Part shown: piece by piece, positions 1 through 6,780 of the stretch
How positions within the stretch are numbered: the first letter of the stretch is position 1
Layout: each line of letters begins with the position of its first letter
DNA from: an uncultured Porphyromonadaceae bacterium
Lineage (GTDB): Bacteria > Bacteroidota > Bacteroidia > Bacteroidales > Muribaculaceae
DNA: 9,445 nt
Assembly (NCBI GenBank): GCA_900555915.1
Contig: USNC01000037.1
Coordinates: 1-9,445, forward strand
Reading direction: 5' to 3'
Made by a program: the position numbers and the translations under genes
The notes under the pieces: generated by a model
What the model was told of the DNA's origin: nothing
Databases searched by the model: none
Seen by the model: only the letters and a program-made list of their open reading frames with translations

Positions 1-1481
1 GCGAGATAGTAGAGCGCGAAGAGGTCGGCGCGGGCTTCCTCGAGAGTAGATCCGTTTTCCTTCAGCGCGTCGGGGTCAGTGCCCGGTGCCAGCTGTCCGG
101 AGGCGTGTCCGAGGCATTCATGCAGGTCGGTGTGCAGCATGTCGGTCTGGTAGAGGTATTTGTCCATCAGTTCGCGTGTCGGCTTGTCGATGACGAATTC
201 CTCCCTGAAACCGTTGCCCTTGCTTGCCTCGGCGTAAGCCTCGGTGATATTCTCGATAGTCACTGACTTGCTGCCGTGGGCCGCGCGGATCCAGTCGGCG
301 TTGGGGAGATTGATGCCGATTGCAGTGGCGGGATAGGCGTCGCCGGCGAGCATCACGGCGTTTATGGCCTTGGCCGACACTCCTTTCACGTGCGGTTTGC
401 GGTATTTCGGCTCGATCGGGGCGTTGTCTTCAAACCACTGTGCGTTGTCAGAGATGATCTTGGTGCGCTTCGTACTCTCGCGGTTGCGGAAATTGACATA
501 ACTTTCCCAGCTGCCGGTCATGCCGAGCGGGTCGTTGTAGCTCTCGATGAAACCGTTGACGAAGTCTACGTCCGAGTCGGTGTCTTCGGCCCAGAGTATT
601 GAGTATTCGTCGAAGAGGCGCAGGTCGCCGGTGATGTAGTAGTCGATCAGTTTGGTGATGTAGGCGCGCTGGGCGTCATTCTCAGCCACTCCCTTGGCTT
701 TGTCGAGCCAGTAGATGATGTTGCGGATGGCTTCGCCGTAGAGTCCGTTGAGGTAATACTTCTCCTCTACGATGTTGCCGGCGGCGTCTTTCACCACTTT
801 CGAGTTGAGACCGTAGGAGATGGGAGTGGGGTCGTCGGCCTTTTTCTTTGATGCGAAGTAGTCTTCCACCTCTTTCTGGGTGACGCCGTCGTAGAGATTC
901 ACGCTTGAATTGGCCACCACGTCGCCCGAAGAAGCGTCGAGGCTCACTTTCTTAGGCATGAATGTAGGGTCGAAGATATATCTGGTGATGATGTCGATCT
1001 GGTCGGCGCGGTCCTTGTCGTTTCTGGCTCCGACGCAGTGGTTGCAGAGACCTTTCACCTGCTCGGCGAAGAACGCCTCGGAGAATTCAGGTGTGAACTT
1101 GTCGTTGCTGTAATGGTGGTGCGGGCCGTTGCCGAACCATACCTGCTTCATGTATTTTTCGAATGCCTTCCAGTCGGCTGAGTTCTTGTCTCCGTCATAT
1201 TTGCTGTAGATTTTCTCCAGTATGCGGCGCAGTTTGAGATTGTAGCGGCCGTTCTGGTCCCAGATGATGTCGCGTCCCCATTGAGCCGCCTCCGAGAGAT
1301 AATACAGCATCTCCTTCTGCTGAAGTGTCAGATCGTTGAATCCCGGCACTTCATAGCGTAGCACTTCGATGTCGGCAAACCGGTCTGCCTTGTAGTCGAA
1401 ATTTGGATTTTCCTTTGCCATTGCTGTGAGCGACCCGAGAAGCAGAGCCCCTCCGGCCATAATCGTTTGAAAATGATTCAT
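1..1481 (-). CDS. Dipeptidyl peptidase III (peptidase family M49), 3' end missing
   Basis: Zinc exopeptidase that removes dipeptides from the N-terminus of peptides. The frame is open from an ATG at 1479-1481 to the left edge, giving 493 residues. The M49 signature HECLGH is at residues 454-459 (105-122), and EEARAD is at residues 481-486. By family knowledge H454, H459 and E482 bind zinc and E455 is catalytic. The 23-residue step from the second His to the zinc Glu, and the Cys in the first motif, match the Bacteroides enzyme rather than human DPP3, where the step is longer. The N-terminus (MNHFQTIMAGGALLLGSLTAMA then KEN) looks like a signal peptide cut after Ala-Met-Ala, so export to the periplasm is inferred. 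No lipobox Cys is seen there. Family members run to about 650-680 residues, so roughly 150-190 are missing. It lies 60 bp downstream of rlmI with no promoter seen in the gap. Confidence 0.95.
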   Translation of the reverse strand, partial: MNHFQTIMAGGALLLGSLTAMAKENPNFDYKADRFADIEVLRYEVPGFNDLTLQQKEMLYYLSEAAQWGRDIIWDQNGRYNLKLRRILEKIYSKYDGDKNSADWKAFEKYMKQVWFGNGPHHHYSNDKFTPEFSEAFFAEQVKGLCNHCVGARNDKDRADQIDIITRYIFDPTFMPKKVSLDASSGDVVANSSVNLYDGVTQKEVEDYFASKKKADDPTPISYGLNSKVVKDAAGNIVEEKYYLNGLYGEAIRNIIYWLDKAKGVAENDAQRAYITKLIDYYITGDLRLFDEYSILWAEDTDSDVDFVNGFIESYNDPLGMTGSWESYVNFRNRESTKRTKIISDNAQWFEDNAPIEPKYRKPHVKGVSAKAINAVMLAGDAYPATAIGINLPNADWIRAAHGSKSVTIENITEAYAEASKGNGFREEFVIDKPTRELMDKYLYQTDMLHTDLHECLGHASGQLAPGTDPDALKENGSTLEEARADLFALYYL

Positions 1482-1511
1482 ATTGCTAAGTCTTTGTTAT
1501 TCCGATGTATT

Positions 1512-1538
1512 TCCTTAAGGTCCTTAAAGTCTTTAGGG
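1512..1538. repeat. Three imperfect 9-bp tandem repeats in the rlmI-DPP III gap
   Basis: Three consecutive nonamers fill much of the 60-bp spacer: tccttaagg (1512-1520), tccttaaag (1521-1529) and tctttaggg (1530-1538). The block ends just before the rlmI stop codon. No promoter or terminator hairpin is visible beside it. It resembles in style, but not in unit length, the heptamer arrays at 6546-6857. Function is unknown. Confidence 0.6.
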
Positions 1539-1541
1539 TTC

Positions 1542-2720
1542 TTACTCCACGTAGAGCACCAGGCCTTTCAGGTATTCCCCTTCGGGGTGGGAGATGTCGA
1601 TGGGGTGGTCGGCGGGCTGGGTGAGCTGGTGGAGGATCCGCACCTTGCGTCCGGATTTGGCCGCCGCGCTGAAGACTGCCAGGCGGAAGGCCTCGCGCGT
1701 CACCACCTGCGAGCAGGAGAATGTGAAGAGCACGCCCCCCGGTTTGATTTTCTCGAAGGCTTTGGTGTTCAGTTTCCGATAGCCGATGAGCCCGTTTTTC
1801 AGCGCGCTGCGGTGTTTGGCGAATGCCGGCGGGTCGAGTATGATGAGGTCATACTCCTTGTCGGGCATGTCGTTAAGGAATTTGAAGGCGTCTACGGCGC
1901 ATGTGCGGTGGCGCGGGTCGCCGGGAAAGTTCAGTTCTATGTTGGCGTCGGTCAGGGCAGCCGCTTTGGCCGAGGAGTCGACCGAGACCACGCTCCGCGC
2001 GCCTCCGCGCATCGCGTAGACCGAGAAACCGCCGGTGTAGCAGAACATGTTGAGCACCTTCCTCCCTTTGGCAAACTTCTCAAGCAGTGAGCGGTTCTCA
2101 CGCTGGTCGACGAAGAATCCCGTTTTCTGGCCGCGAAGCCAGTCAATGTTGAACTGCAGACCGTTTTCTGTAGCGATATTCCCGTCGTAGCCGCCTACGA
2201 GATATTCGTTTTCCGGGTCGAGGTTGGCCTTGTAGGGGAGTGTGGTCTCGCTCTTGTAGTAGACGTTGCGGATCCGGGCGTCGGGCATGTTGGTGAGCGC
2301 GTCGGCGATGCGTCTTCTCTCGAAGTGCATTCCGGGGCTGTGGGCCTGCACCACGGCGGTGTCGCCATAGATGTCGATGACGAGTCCGGGCAGGAAGTCG
2401 CCCTCTCCATGCACGAGGCGGAAGCAGTCGTTGTCCTCGCGTATCAGACCCAATGTCTGCCGCAGACGGAACGCAGCCTCAAGCCGCTGCTGGAAAAAGT
2501 CTTCAGGAAGCTGGCTCGCGCCAAACTCCAGTATGCGCACCGCTATCGACCCGATCTGGAAGTGTCCGATGCCGAGCACGTCTCCACCACTGCTTTTCAC
2601 TACGGCCAGGTCGCCCTCCTCAAGTCCTTCGGGAAGGCGGGCTATCGCCCCGGAGAACACCCACGGATGATGCCGCAGTATGCTCTCTTCCTTACCTTTT
2701 TTCAAAATTATCTCTTTCAT
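1542..2720 (-). CDS. rlmI: 23S rRNA (cytosine-C5) methyltransferase, RlmI family
   Basis: Class I SAM-dependent methyltransferase. E. coli RlmI makes m5C1962 in 23S rRNA. At 392 residues the length matches E. coli RlmI (396). A PUA-type RNA-binding domain occupies about residues 1-70 (HHPWVFSGAI near residue 17 is typical). A central linking domain leads into TGFFVDQR (200-207), which is characteristic of this family. The Rossmann methyltransferase core follows: SAM motif I NMFCYTGGFSV (224-234), acidic D248 at the end of the next strand, motif IV DPPAF (297-301), and FSCSQ (334-338), whose C336 is the expected catalytic nucleophile. The ATG at 2718-2720 is preceded by AAAAG, a weak purine run. 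It follows rseP by 99 bp, a gap holding a large palindrome. The exact target base is inferred from the family; RlmK/L-like specificity is less likely because the RlmL THUMP domain is absent. Confidence 0.92.
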   Translation of the reverse strand: MKEIILKKGKEESILRHHPWVFSGAIARLPEGLEEGDLAVVKSSGGDVLGIGHFQIGSIAVRILEFGASQLPEDFFQQRLEAAFRLRQTLGLIREDNDCFRLVHGEGDFLPGLVIDIYGDTAVVQAHSPGMHFERRRIADALTNMPDARIRNVYYKSETTLPYKANLDPENEYLVGGYDGNIATENGLQFNIDWLRGQKTGFFVDQRENRSLLEKFAKGRKVLNMFCYTGGFSVYAMRGGARSVVSVDSSAKAAALTDANIELNFPGDPRHRTCAVDAFKFLNDMPDKEYDLIILDPPAFAKHRSALKNGLIGYRKLNTKAFEKIKPGGVLFTFSCSQVVTREAFRLAVFSAAAKSGRKVRILHQLTQPADHPIDISHPEGEYLKGLVLYVE

Positions 2721-2755
2721 CTTTTGTCAAATCTTTTAAAGCCATATAATCCCAA

Positions 2756-2781
2756 ACCCTTCACCCTTAACTTTCACCCTT
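2756..2781. repeat. Short CCCTT-rich repeat beside the palindrome
   Basis: ACCCTT occurs three times, at 2756-2761, 2763-2768 and 2776-2781. The nonamer ttcaccctt occurs twice, at 2760-2768 and 2773-2781. The block lies between rlmI and rseP and runs into the left arm of the 54-bp palindrome. It is too short and irregular to assign a role. Confidence 0.5.
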
Positions 2782-2832
2782 CTTCAAATGACTCAAATTC
2801 CGCCATGGCGGAATTTGAGTCATTTGAAGAAG
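2779..2832 (-). repeat. 54-bp perfect palindrome spanning the end of rseP
   Basis: The two 27-bp arms (2779-2805 and 2806-2832) are exact reverse complements with no spacer; the centre is ccatgg. As RNA this could fold into about 25 uninterrupted base pairs closed by a 4-nt loop. The right arm includes the rseP stop codon (2820-2822) and its last codons, so the left arm is an inverted copy of the gene's 3' end. The strand downstream of the hairpin in the direction of rseP transcription is purine-rich (AAGGGTGAAAG), without the U tract of an intrinsic terminator. It could act as an mRNA 3'-end stabiliser, a processing site, or a terminator of non-standard type. Pairing is certain from the sequence; function is not. 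Confidence 0.9.
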
Positions 2833-4280
2833 AACCGCACGATATCCATGCCGTTGGCATAGACGAGCAGCAGTATCAGCAGCGCCATGCCCGTCATCTG
2901 GGCTCTTTCCATGAATTTCTCGGAAGGCTGGCGGCGGAATATCACCTCGTAGAGCAGGAAAAGCACGTGGCCGCCGTCAAGAGCCGGGATAGGCAGGATG
3001 TTCATGAAGGCGAGAGCCACAGAGAGGAATGCCGCGATGTTCCAGAATGCGATCCAGTCCCAGCTTTCGGGGAAGATGCTGCCGATCGCGCCGAAACCGC
3101 CTACCGATTTCGCGCCTTCTTTGGTGAACACCAGTTTCATGCTCTTGGCGTAGGACGACAGACGGTCGACACCCATCTCTATGCCGCGCGGCACGGACGT
3201 GAAGATACTGTATTTCTTTTCCTGTGTGGTGAAGAATTTCGAGGGGTTCACTTCAAGTCCGACACCCATCTTGGCGCCGTCGGAGAGTTTCACCGGCAGC
3301 GTCACGGTGTCGCCGTGCGCCTCTCCGCGGGTCACGGTCATCCTTATCTCTTTCGAGGGATAATCCTTGAGGGTCTCGAGGAAGTCCATGAGGGCCGGGG
3401 TAGGACGTCCGTTGATGGCGATCACCTCGTCGCCTTCCCTCACTCCGGCCTTGGCGGCGCCCTCGCCGGGCATCACCTGCGTGATGCGGGTAGGGATGCG
3501 GTAGGTGAAGAAGTTGATGGTGGCCGTGTCGCTCTTCGCTTCCTTGTCGAGATCGAAGATGAGGTTTTCGGGAATGGGTATGACCACGGGCTTTCCGTCG
3601 CGTATCACCTTCACTTCCTTTGCCTGCAGCATGTCGAGGCGGTTCTCGCCCGGAAGTCCGTCGAGCGCCTTGCCGTCGGCCTCCACAGGGATATCGCCGT
3701 TGTGGAAGCCTGCCTTAAGCGCGGCTTCCGAATACTGCAGACCCATGCGGGCATCTTTCAAAGCCACGTATTTCTCGCCGGTGGCGAAGACTATGCCTGC
3801 ATATATCAGTATGGCCAGCAGGAAGTTGAAGAGCACTCCGGCTATCATCACCAGCAGACGCTGCCATGCCGGCTTGCTGCGGAATTCCCACTCCTTGGCC
3901 GGCTGCTTCATCTGCTCGGTGTCCATCGACTCGTCGATCATGCCCGAGATCTTGCAGTAGCCGCCGAGCGGAATCCAGCCGATACCGTATTCGGTGTCGC
4001 CCCAGAATGATTTTTTGCCTGAGGCCGGGGCATTGTTCCCCTCTCCGCCGGTCTGCGCGCACCCGTCATGCCCGGAGAGATTTTTCTGCTTGCCGAAGCC
4101 GCCGATATATTTGCCTGGTTTCCATTTGAATATCTCTTTCCAGGGGTCGAAGAAGATATAGAATTTCTCTACGCGGATTCCGAATATCCTGGCGAAGAGA
4201 AAATGGCCGAACTCATGGATTATGATGAGGATGGCGAGCGCGAGCACTAACTGCGCGGCCTTGATAAGAAATGTTTCCAA
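2820..4280 (-). CDS. rseP: RseP-type site-2 intramembrane zinc protease (family M50)
   Basis: Inner-membrane metalloprotease; in E. coli RseP cuts anti-sigma factor RseA and remnant signal peptides. The first membrane segment (about residues 10-30) carries HEFGH at 22-26, giving zinc ligands H22 and H26 and catalytic E23. The third ligand D435 is in NILPIPALDGGH (427-438) inside a C-terminal membrane segment. Further membrane segments are near 143-166, 411-426 and 463-476. A clear PDZ domain lies at about 263-345 (AGVREGDEVIAINGRP), with a weaker PDZ-like part at about 180-240. A Gly/Asn-rich stretch at 65-92 precedes WGDTEYGIGWIPLGGYCKISGM. The start is TTG (4278-4280): no in-frame ATG precedes the HEXXH helix, an in-frame stop lies at 4296-4298, and METFLIKA fits the usual Bacteroidales N-terminus. 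Length is 486 residues. The natural substrate here is unknown. Confidence 0.95.
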   Translation of the reverse strand: METFLIKAAQLVLALAILIIIHEFGHFLFARIFGIRVEKFYIFFDPWKEIFKWKPGKYIGGFGKQKNLSGHDGCAQTGGEGNNAPASGKKSFWGDTEYGIGWIPLGGYCKISGMIDESMDTEQMKQPAKEWEFRSKPAWQRLLVMIAGVLFNFLLAILIYAGIVFATGEKYVALKDARMGLQYSEAALKAGFHNGDIPVEADGKALDGLPGENRLDMLQAKEVKVIRDGKPVVIPIPENLIFDLDKEAKSDTATINFFTYRIPTRITQVMPGEGAAKAGVREGDEVIAINGRPTPALMDFLETLKDYPSKEIRMTVTRGEAHGDTVTLPVKLSDGAKMGVGLEVNPSKFFTTQEKKYSIFTSVPRGIEMGVDRLSSYAKSMKLVFTKEGAKSVGGFGAIGSIFPESWDWIAFWNIAAFLSVALAFMNILPIPALDGGHVLFLLYEVIFRRQPSEKFMERAQMTGMALLILLLVYANGMDIVRFFFK

Positions 4281-4302
4281 TTGATTTGTCAGTCTTTAGT
4301 CG

Positions 4303-4323
4303 GCAGGCGTCGTGTGCGCCTGC
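4303..4323 (-). other. Small GC-rich hairpin between dxr and rseP
   Basis: gcaggcg (4303-4309) and cgcctgc (4317-4323) pair perfectly across a 7-nt loop in the 91-bp gap between the dxr stop and the rseP start. No U-rich run follows on the minus strand, so it is a poor intrinsic terminator. It may be a weak pause or processing structure; chance occurrence is possible. Confidence 0.4.
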
Positions 4324-4371
4324 TCCGGTTGTGATATGATTGTATGTCTTGATTTTCTGATTATGCGGTCA

Positions 4372-5541
4372 TTATCGTGCCAGGTCGGCGGCGATGGTCT
4401 CTGCTATGGCGCGCGCCTCCATGTTGGTGGCCACGAGTGTGTCGAGGTCCGGATTGCCGCTCCATGCCGTCCGCCGCATGGTGAGCTCGGCTATCCTGGG
4501 CATGTCGGTGAAGCGTATCCTGTTTTCGAGAAACGCCTGCACCGCTATCTCGTTGGCGGCGTTGAGGATGCACGGCATGGTGCCCCCCTTCGATATGGCC
4601 TCGAACGCATATCCGAGCAGCGGGAACTTTTCCATGTCCGGACGCTCGAACGTCAGGTTGGCATAATCTTCGAGTCTCATCGGCCGCACGTCGGTCTCGT
4701 AGCGGCAGGGGTAGGAGAGGGCATATGCTATCGGGGTGTGCATGTCGGGAACACCGAGCTGGGCTTTCACGCTGCCGTCGCGGTATTCCACCGCCGAGTG
4801 AACTATCGACTGCGGATGCACCACCACCTCGATGTTTTCCGGCTGGCAGTCGAAAAGCCAGCGGGCCTCGATCATCTCGAATCCTTTGTTCATCATCGAT
4901 GCGGAGTCTATAGTCACCTTTGCCCCCATGTCCCAGTTGGGATGCTTCAGGGCGTCGGCGGGAGTGACGTTTTCAAGCTGCTCCCTGCTCATAAGGCGGA
5001 ACGGACCGCCGCTTGCTGTGAGGATTATCTTGCGCATCTCATCGCGCCGCTCGCCCACGAGACATTGGAAAATCGCGGAGTGCTCGCTGTCGACAGGCAC
5101 TATGTCGACTCCATGCTCGCGGCATAGCGATGTGATGAGCTGTCCGGCCACCACGAGGGTCTCCTTGTTGGAGAGCGCGATGGTCTTTCCTGCCTTGATG
5201 GCCGATATGGTGGGTATGAGTCCGCTGTAGCCTACCATCGCCGTCACCACGGTGTCGATGCCGGGATGGGCCGCGGCCGCGGCTATCGCGTCGGGTCCGG
5301 CGGCAACCTCTATCCCGGTTCCGGCAAGAGCCTCGCAGAGGCTGCCGTAGTGTGTCTCGTCGCCTATCACCACCATGTCGGGGCGGAATTCAAGCGCCTG
5401 GCGGGCAAGGAGTTCCCATTGCTGGCGCGCTGTCAGCACTCCCGCGCGGTAGCGGTCAGGATATTTTGCTATGATGTCGAGCGTCTGGGTGCCGATGCTG
5501 CCGGTGGATCCCAATACTCCGATGCTTTTCTTTTTGTTCAT
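4372..5541 (-). CDS. dxr: 1-deoxy-D-xylulose 5-phosphate reductoisomerase
   Basis: Cytoplasmic enzyme that converts 1-deoxy-D-xylulose 5-phosphate to 2-C-methyl-D-erythritol 4-phosphate with NADPH. It is the committed step of the MEP isoprenoid pathway and the target of fosmidomycin. Its 389 residues match the family length. The N-terminal NADPH motif GSTGSIG is at 10-16 and SNKET at 124-128. The metal site is D151 and E153 in PVDSEHSA plus E222 in MMNKGFEMIEA. ASGGPF (176-181) and HPNWDMGAKVTIDSASMMNKG (200-220) form the substrate-binding core, and the conserved LNAANE segment is near the C-terminal helical domain. All expected catalytic residues are present. The ATG at 5539-5541 lies 38 bp after the upstream M23-like gene. 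The dxr-then-rseP order recurs in many bacteria, consistent with linked lipid-carrier and envelope functions. Confidence 0.98.
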   Translation of the reverse strand: MNKKKSIGVLGSTGSIGTQTLDIIAKYPDRYRAGVLTARQQWELLARQALEFRPDMVVIGDETHYGSLCEALAGTGIEVAAGPDAIAAAAAHPGIDTVVTAMVGYSGLIPTISAIKAGKTIALSNKETLVVAGQLITSLCREHGVDIVPVDSEHSAIFQCLVGERRDEMRKIILTASGGPFRLMSREQLENVTPADALKHPNWDMGAKVTIDSASMMNKGFEMIEARWLFDCQPENIEVVVHPQSIVHSAVEYRDGSVKAQLGVPDMHTPIAYALSYPCRYETDVRPMRLEDYANLTFERPDMEKFPLLGYAFEAISKGGTMPCILNAANEIAVQAFLENRIRFTDMPRIAELTMRRTAWSGNPDLDTLVATNMEARAIAETIAADLAR

Positions 5542-5579
5542 ATGATGAGTTGGATATGTTATGTATTGTCATTGTTTCT

Positions 5580-6458
5580 TCATCTTCCCATAGGCCGCCC
5601 CGACAGTGTGTAAGGTTCGTCGGTGCTTCCCGGTGAATTTCCCTGCAGATATTTGCCGGGCTGGATGGGGGTGCCGTCATACCACATCTCAAGGAAAAAA
5701 TAGCCCGGGGCCACCGCTCCTCCGGATGCGCCGTGGGCTATGACGGCTCCTCCCTCGATGTGCTGGCCGCGGACCACTGACGGCGTGCCGAGATGCGAGT
5801 AGCGCGTTGCAAATCCGTTGTCGTGCTGCATCACGATCGAAGTCCCCCCTTCCGCCGCGTTGCTCTCCACTGCCAGAATGCGGCCGTCGGTGAGAGCGCA
5901 TACCGGGCTCCCTTTCGAGGTCAGTATCCGTGCCTTCGTGCTGTTGAGTGTCTGTTCGGAGAGCACCGCCCCGTTGCTTACGGGATAGATGCGTAGCTGC
6001 TCGCCCGCGATGGGGGCGAGCACCGCCACATTGTATTTCTCGCGCTCCTTGATCTCGCTGATGAATTCCCGCTCTCTTGGCGATGCGGGAAGCAGGGAGT
6101 CGGGTGGAAGTTCGTTGGGGGTTGTGGTGGTGGATACGCTGTCGGAGGGAGTGCGGTCTGTGTCGAACACCGTGATGATGTTGGCGAGATACTGGCTGTT
6201 GACGCGGTGGACATCGCTGATCGAGTCGATGCGCAGAAGTCCTTTCTCGGCTGCCGTGCGCTCTCCATGTTTCAGATAGCCCGGAAGCAGCGTCTTCAGG
6301 GGTGTGGCCATGATGATGAGAACTGCCAGCGCAGTGACTGCCACTGCGGCTGCCAGCGCCGATATCCATACCGTCAACGGCCTGGCGCTGACCGAGACTA
6401 TGCGTCTCAGCCTTGACTCGTCTTCTATCGTTATGCGGTATTTTTTCAGCGCTTTCAT
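5580..6458 (-). CDS. Membrane-anchored M23/LytM-domain protein with degenerate active site
   Basis: A 292-residue protein with a short cytoplasmic basic start (MKALKKYRITIEDESRLRRI), one membrane helix at about 29-51, a linker rich in Ser, Thr and Pro (about 100-127), and a C-terminal M23 (LytM-like) domain at about 158-272. The fold is recognised from SPVCALTDGRILAV, IVMQHDNGFATRYSHL (208-223) and VVRGQHIEGGAVIAHG. Active M23 enzymes need a HxxxD zinc motif early in the domain and an HxH motif late. Here the first is absent and the last reads YFFLEMWYDG (253-262), so no zinc site can form. By analogy with EnvC and NlpD it probably regulates a cell-wall hydrolase or holds a complex rather than cutting peptidoglycan; that is inference. 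It is the first gene after the only promoter seen for this cluster, 38 bp ahead of dxr. Confidence 0.85.
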   Translation of the reverse strand: MKALKKYRITIEDESRLRRIVSVSARPLTVWISALAAAVAVTALAVLIIMATPLKTLLPGYLKHGERTAAEKGLLRIDSISDVHRVNSQYLANIITVFDTDRTPSDSVSTTTTPNELPPDSLLPASPREREFISEIKEREKYNVAVLAPIAGEQLRIYPVSNGAVLSEQTLNSTKARILTSKGSPVCALTDGRILAVESNAAEGGTSIVMQHDNGFATRYSHLGTPSVVRGQHIEGGAVIAHGASGGAVAPGYFFLEMWYDGTPIQPGKYLQGNSPGSTDEPYTLSGRPMGR

Positions 6459-6490
6459 TATCAGTAGTCACATATAGGTATGCGGTATGT

Positions 6491-6504
6491 GCGGCAAGTG
6501 CCGC
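6491..6504 (-). promoter_or_regulatory. Inverted repeat in the 5' leader of the M23-like gene
   Basis: gcggca (6491-6496) and tgccgc (6499-6504) are exact inverted repeats 2 bp apart. They sit just downstream of the -7 box at 6514-6521, near or just after the expected transcription start. This could be an operator or a hairpin protecting the mRNA 5' end. Short length leaves chance possible. Confidence 0.4.
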
Positions 6505-6513
6505 TCCAAACTG

Positions 6514-6545
6514 CAAATTTAGCAAAAATTCCGCAATAATTCAAC
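6514..6545 (-). promoter_or_regulatory. Bacteroides-type promoter for the minus-strand cluster
   Basis: Read on the minus strand, TAAATTTG (6514-6521) is an exact match to the Bacteroides -7 consensus TAnnTTTG. GTTG (6542-6545) matches three of four bases of the -33 TTTG box. The 20-bp gap between them is within the usual 19-21 bp. Transcription would start near 6507 and give a leader of about 50 nt before the ATG at 6458. The -33 box is immediately next to the heptamer array that starts at 6546. Confidence 0.65.
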
Positions 6546-6762
6546 TTTAGGCTTTAGATTTTAGTCTTTAGATTTTAGTCGATAGGCATTAGGCGATAGG
6601 TTTTAGGCGATAGGCGTTAGGCGATAGGTTTTAGGCGATAGGCGATAGGCGATAGGCGATAGGTTTTAGGCGATAGGCGTTAGGCGATAGGCATTAGGCG
6701 ATAGGTTTTAGGCGATAGGCATTAGGCAATAGGTTTTAGGTATTGGATTTTAGGCAGTGGGC
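6546..6762. repeat. Heptamer tandem array, 31 contiguous 7-bp units
   Basis: The 217 bp divide exactly into 31 heptamers without a slip. Counts by unit: GATAGGC 8, TTTAGGC 6, GATAGGT 4, ATTAGGC 3, GTTAGGC 2, TTTAGAT 2, TTTAGTC 2, and one each of AATAGGT, TTTAGGT, ATTGGAT and AGTGGGC. Most fit NNTAGG(C/T), with the first two bases varying. The triplet GATAGGT, TTTAGGC, GATAGGC recurs starting at 6595, 6623, 6658 and 6700, that is, at steps of 4, 5 and 6 units, which suggests block duplication. The ends are more diverged than the middle. It is noncoding, in the divergent spacer between the M23-like gene and ompA. Confidence 0.95.
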
Positions 6763-6780
6763 TTTTGCTTTGGGAGTTTG

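Noticed and set aside
2795..2807. Ten-codon minus-strand frame (ATG at the palindrome centre) as a small gene
   Set aside because: It exists only because the palindrome mirrors the rseP end. There is no ribosome binding signal and no reason to think it is translated.
2325..4010. 561-codon open frame on the plus strand
   Set aside because: It lies antisense to rlmI and rseP, crosses the gap between them, and its translation is His- and Glu-rich with no recognisable domain. Both antisense genes have full catalytic motifs, so this is a shadow of GC-rich codon use.
4303..4323. Intrinsic terminator after dxr
   Set aside because: The stem is only 7 bp and no U run follows on the minus strand, so it is listed only as a hairpin.
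4312..5127. 271-codon open frame on the plus strand
   Set aside because: Antisense to dxr, low-complexity composition, no motif. dxr on the other strand is complete and certain.
5689..6525. 278-codon open frame on the minus strand in another frame of the M23-like gene
   Set aside because: Its translation is Arg-, His- and Ser-rich without any domain, whereas the overlapping 5580-6458 frame has a membrane helix and an M23 domain. It also has its start upstream of the predicted transcript start.
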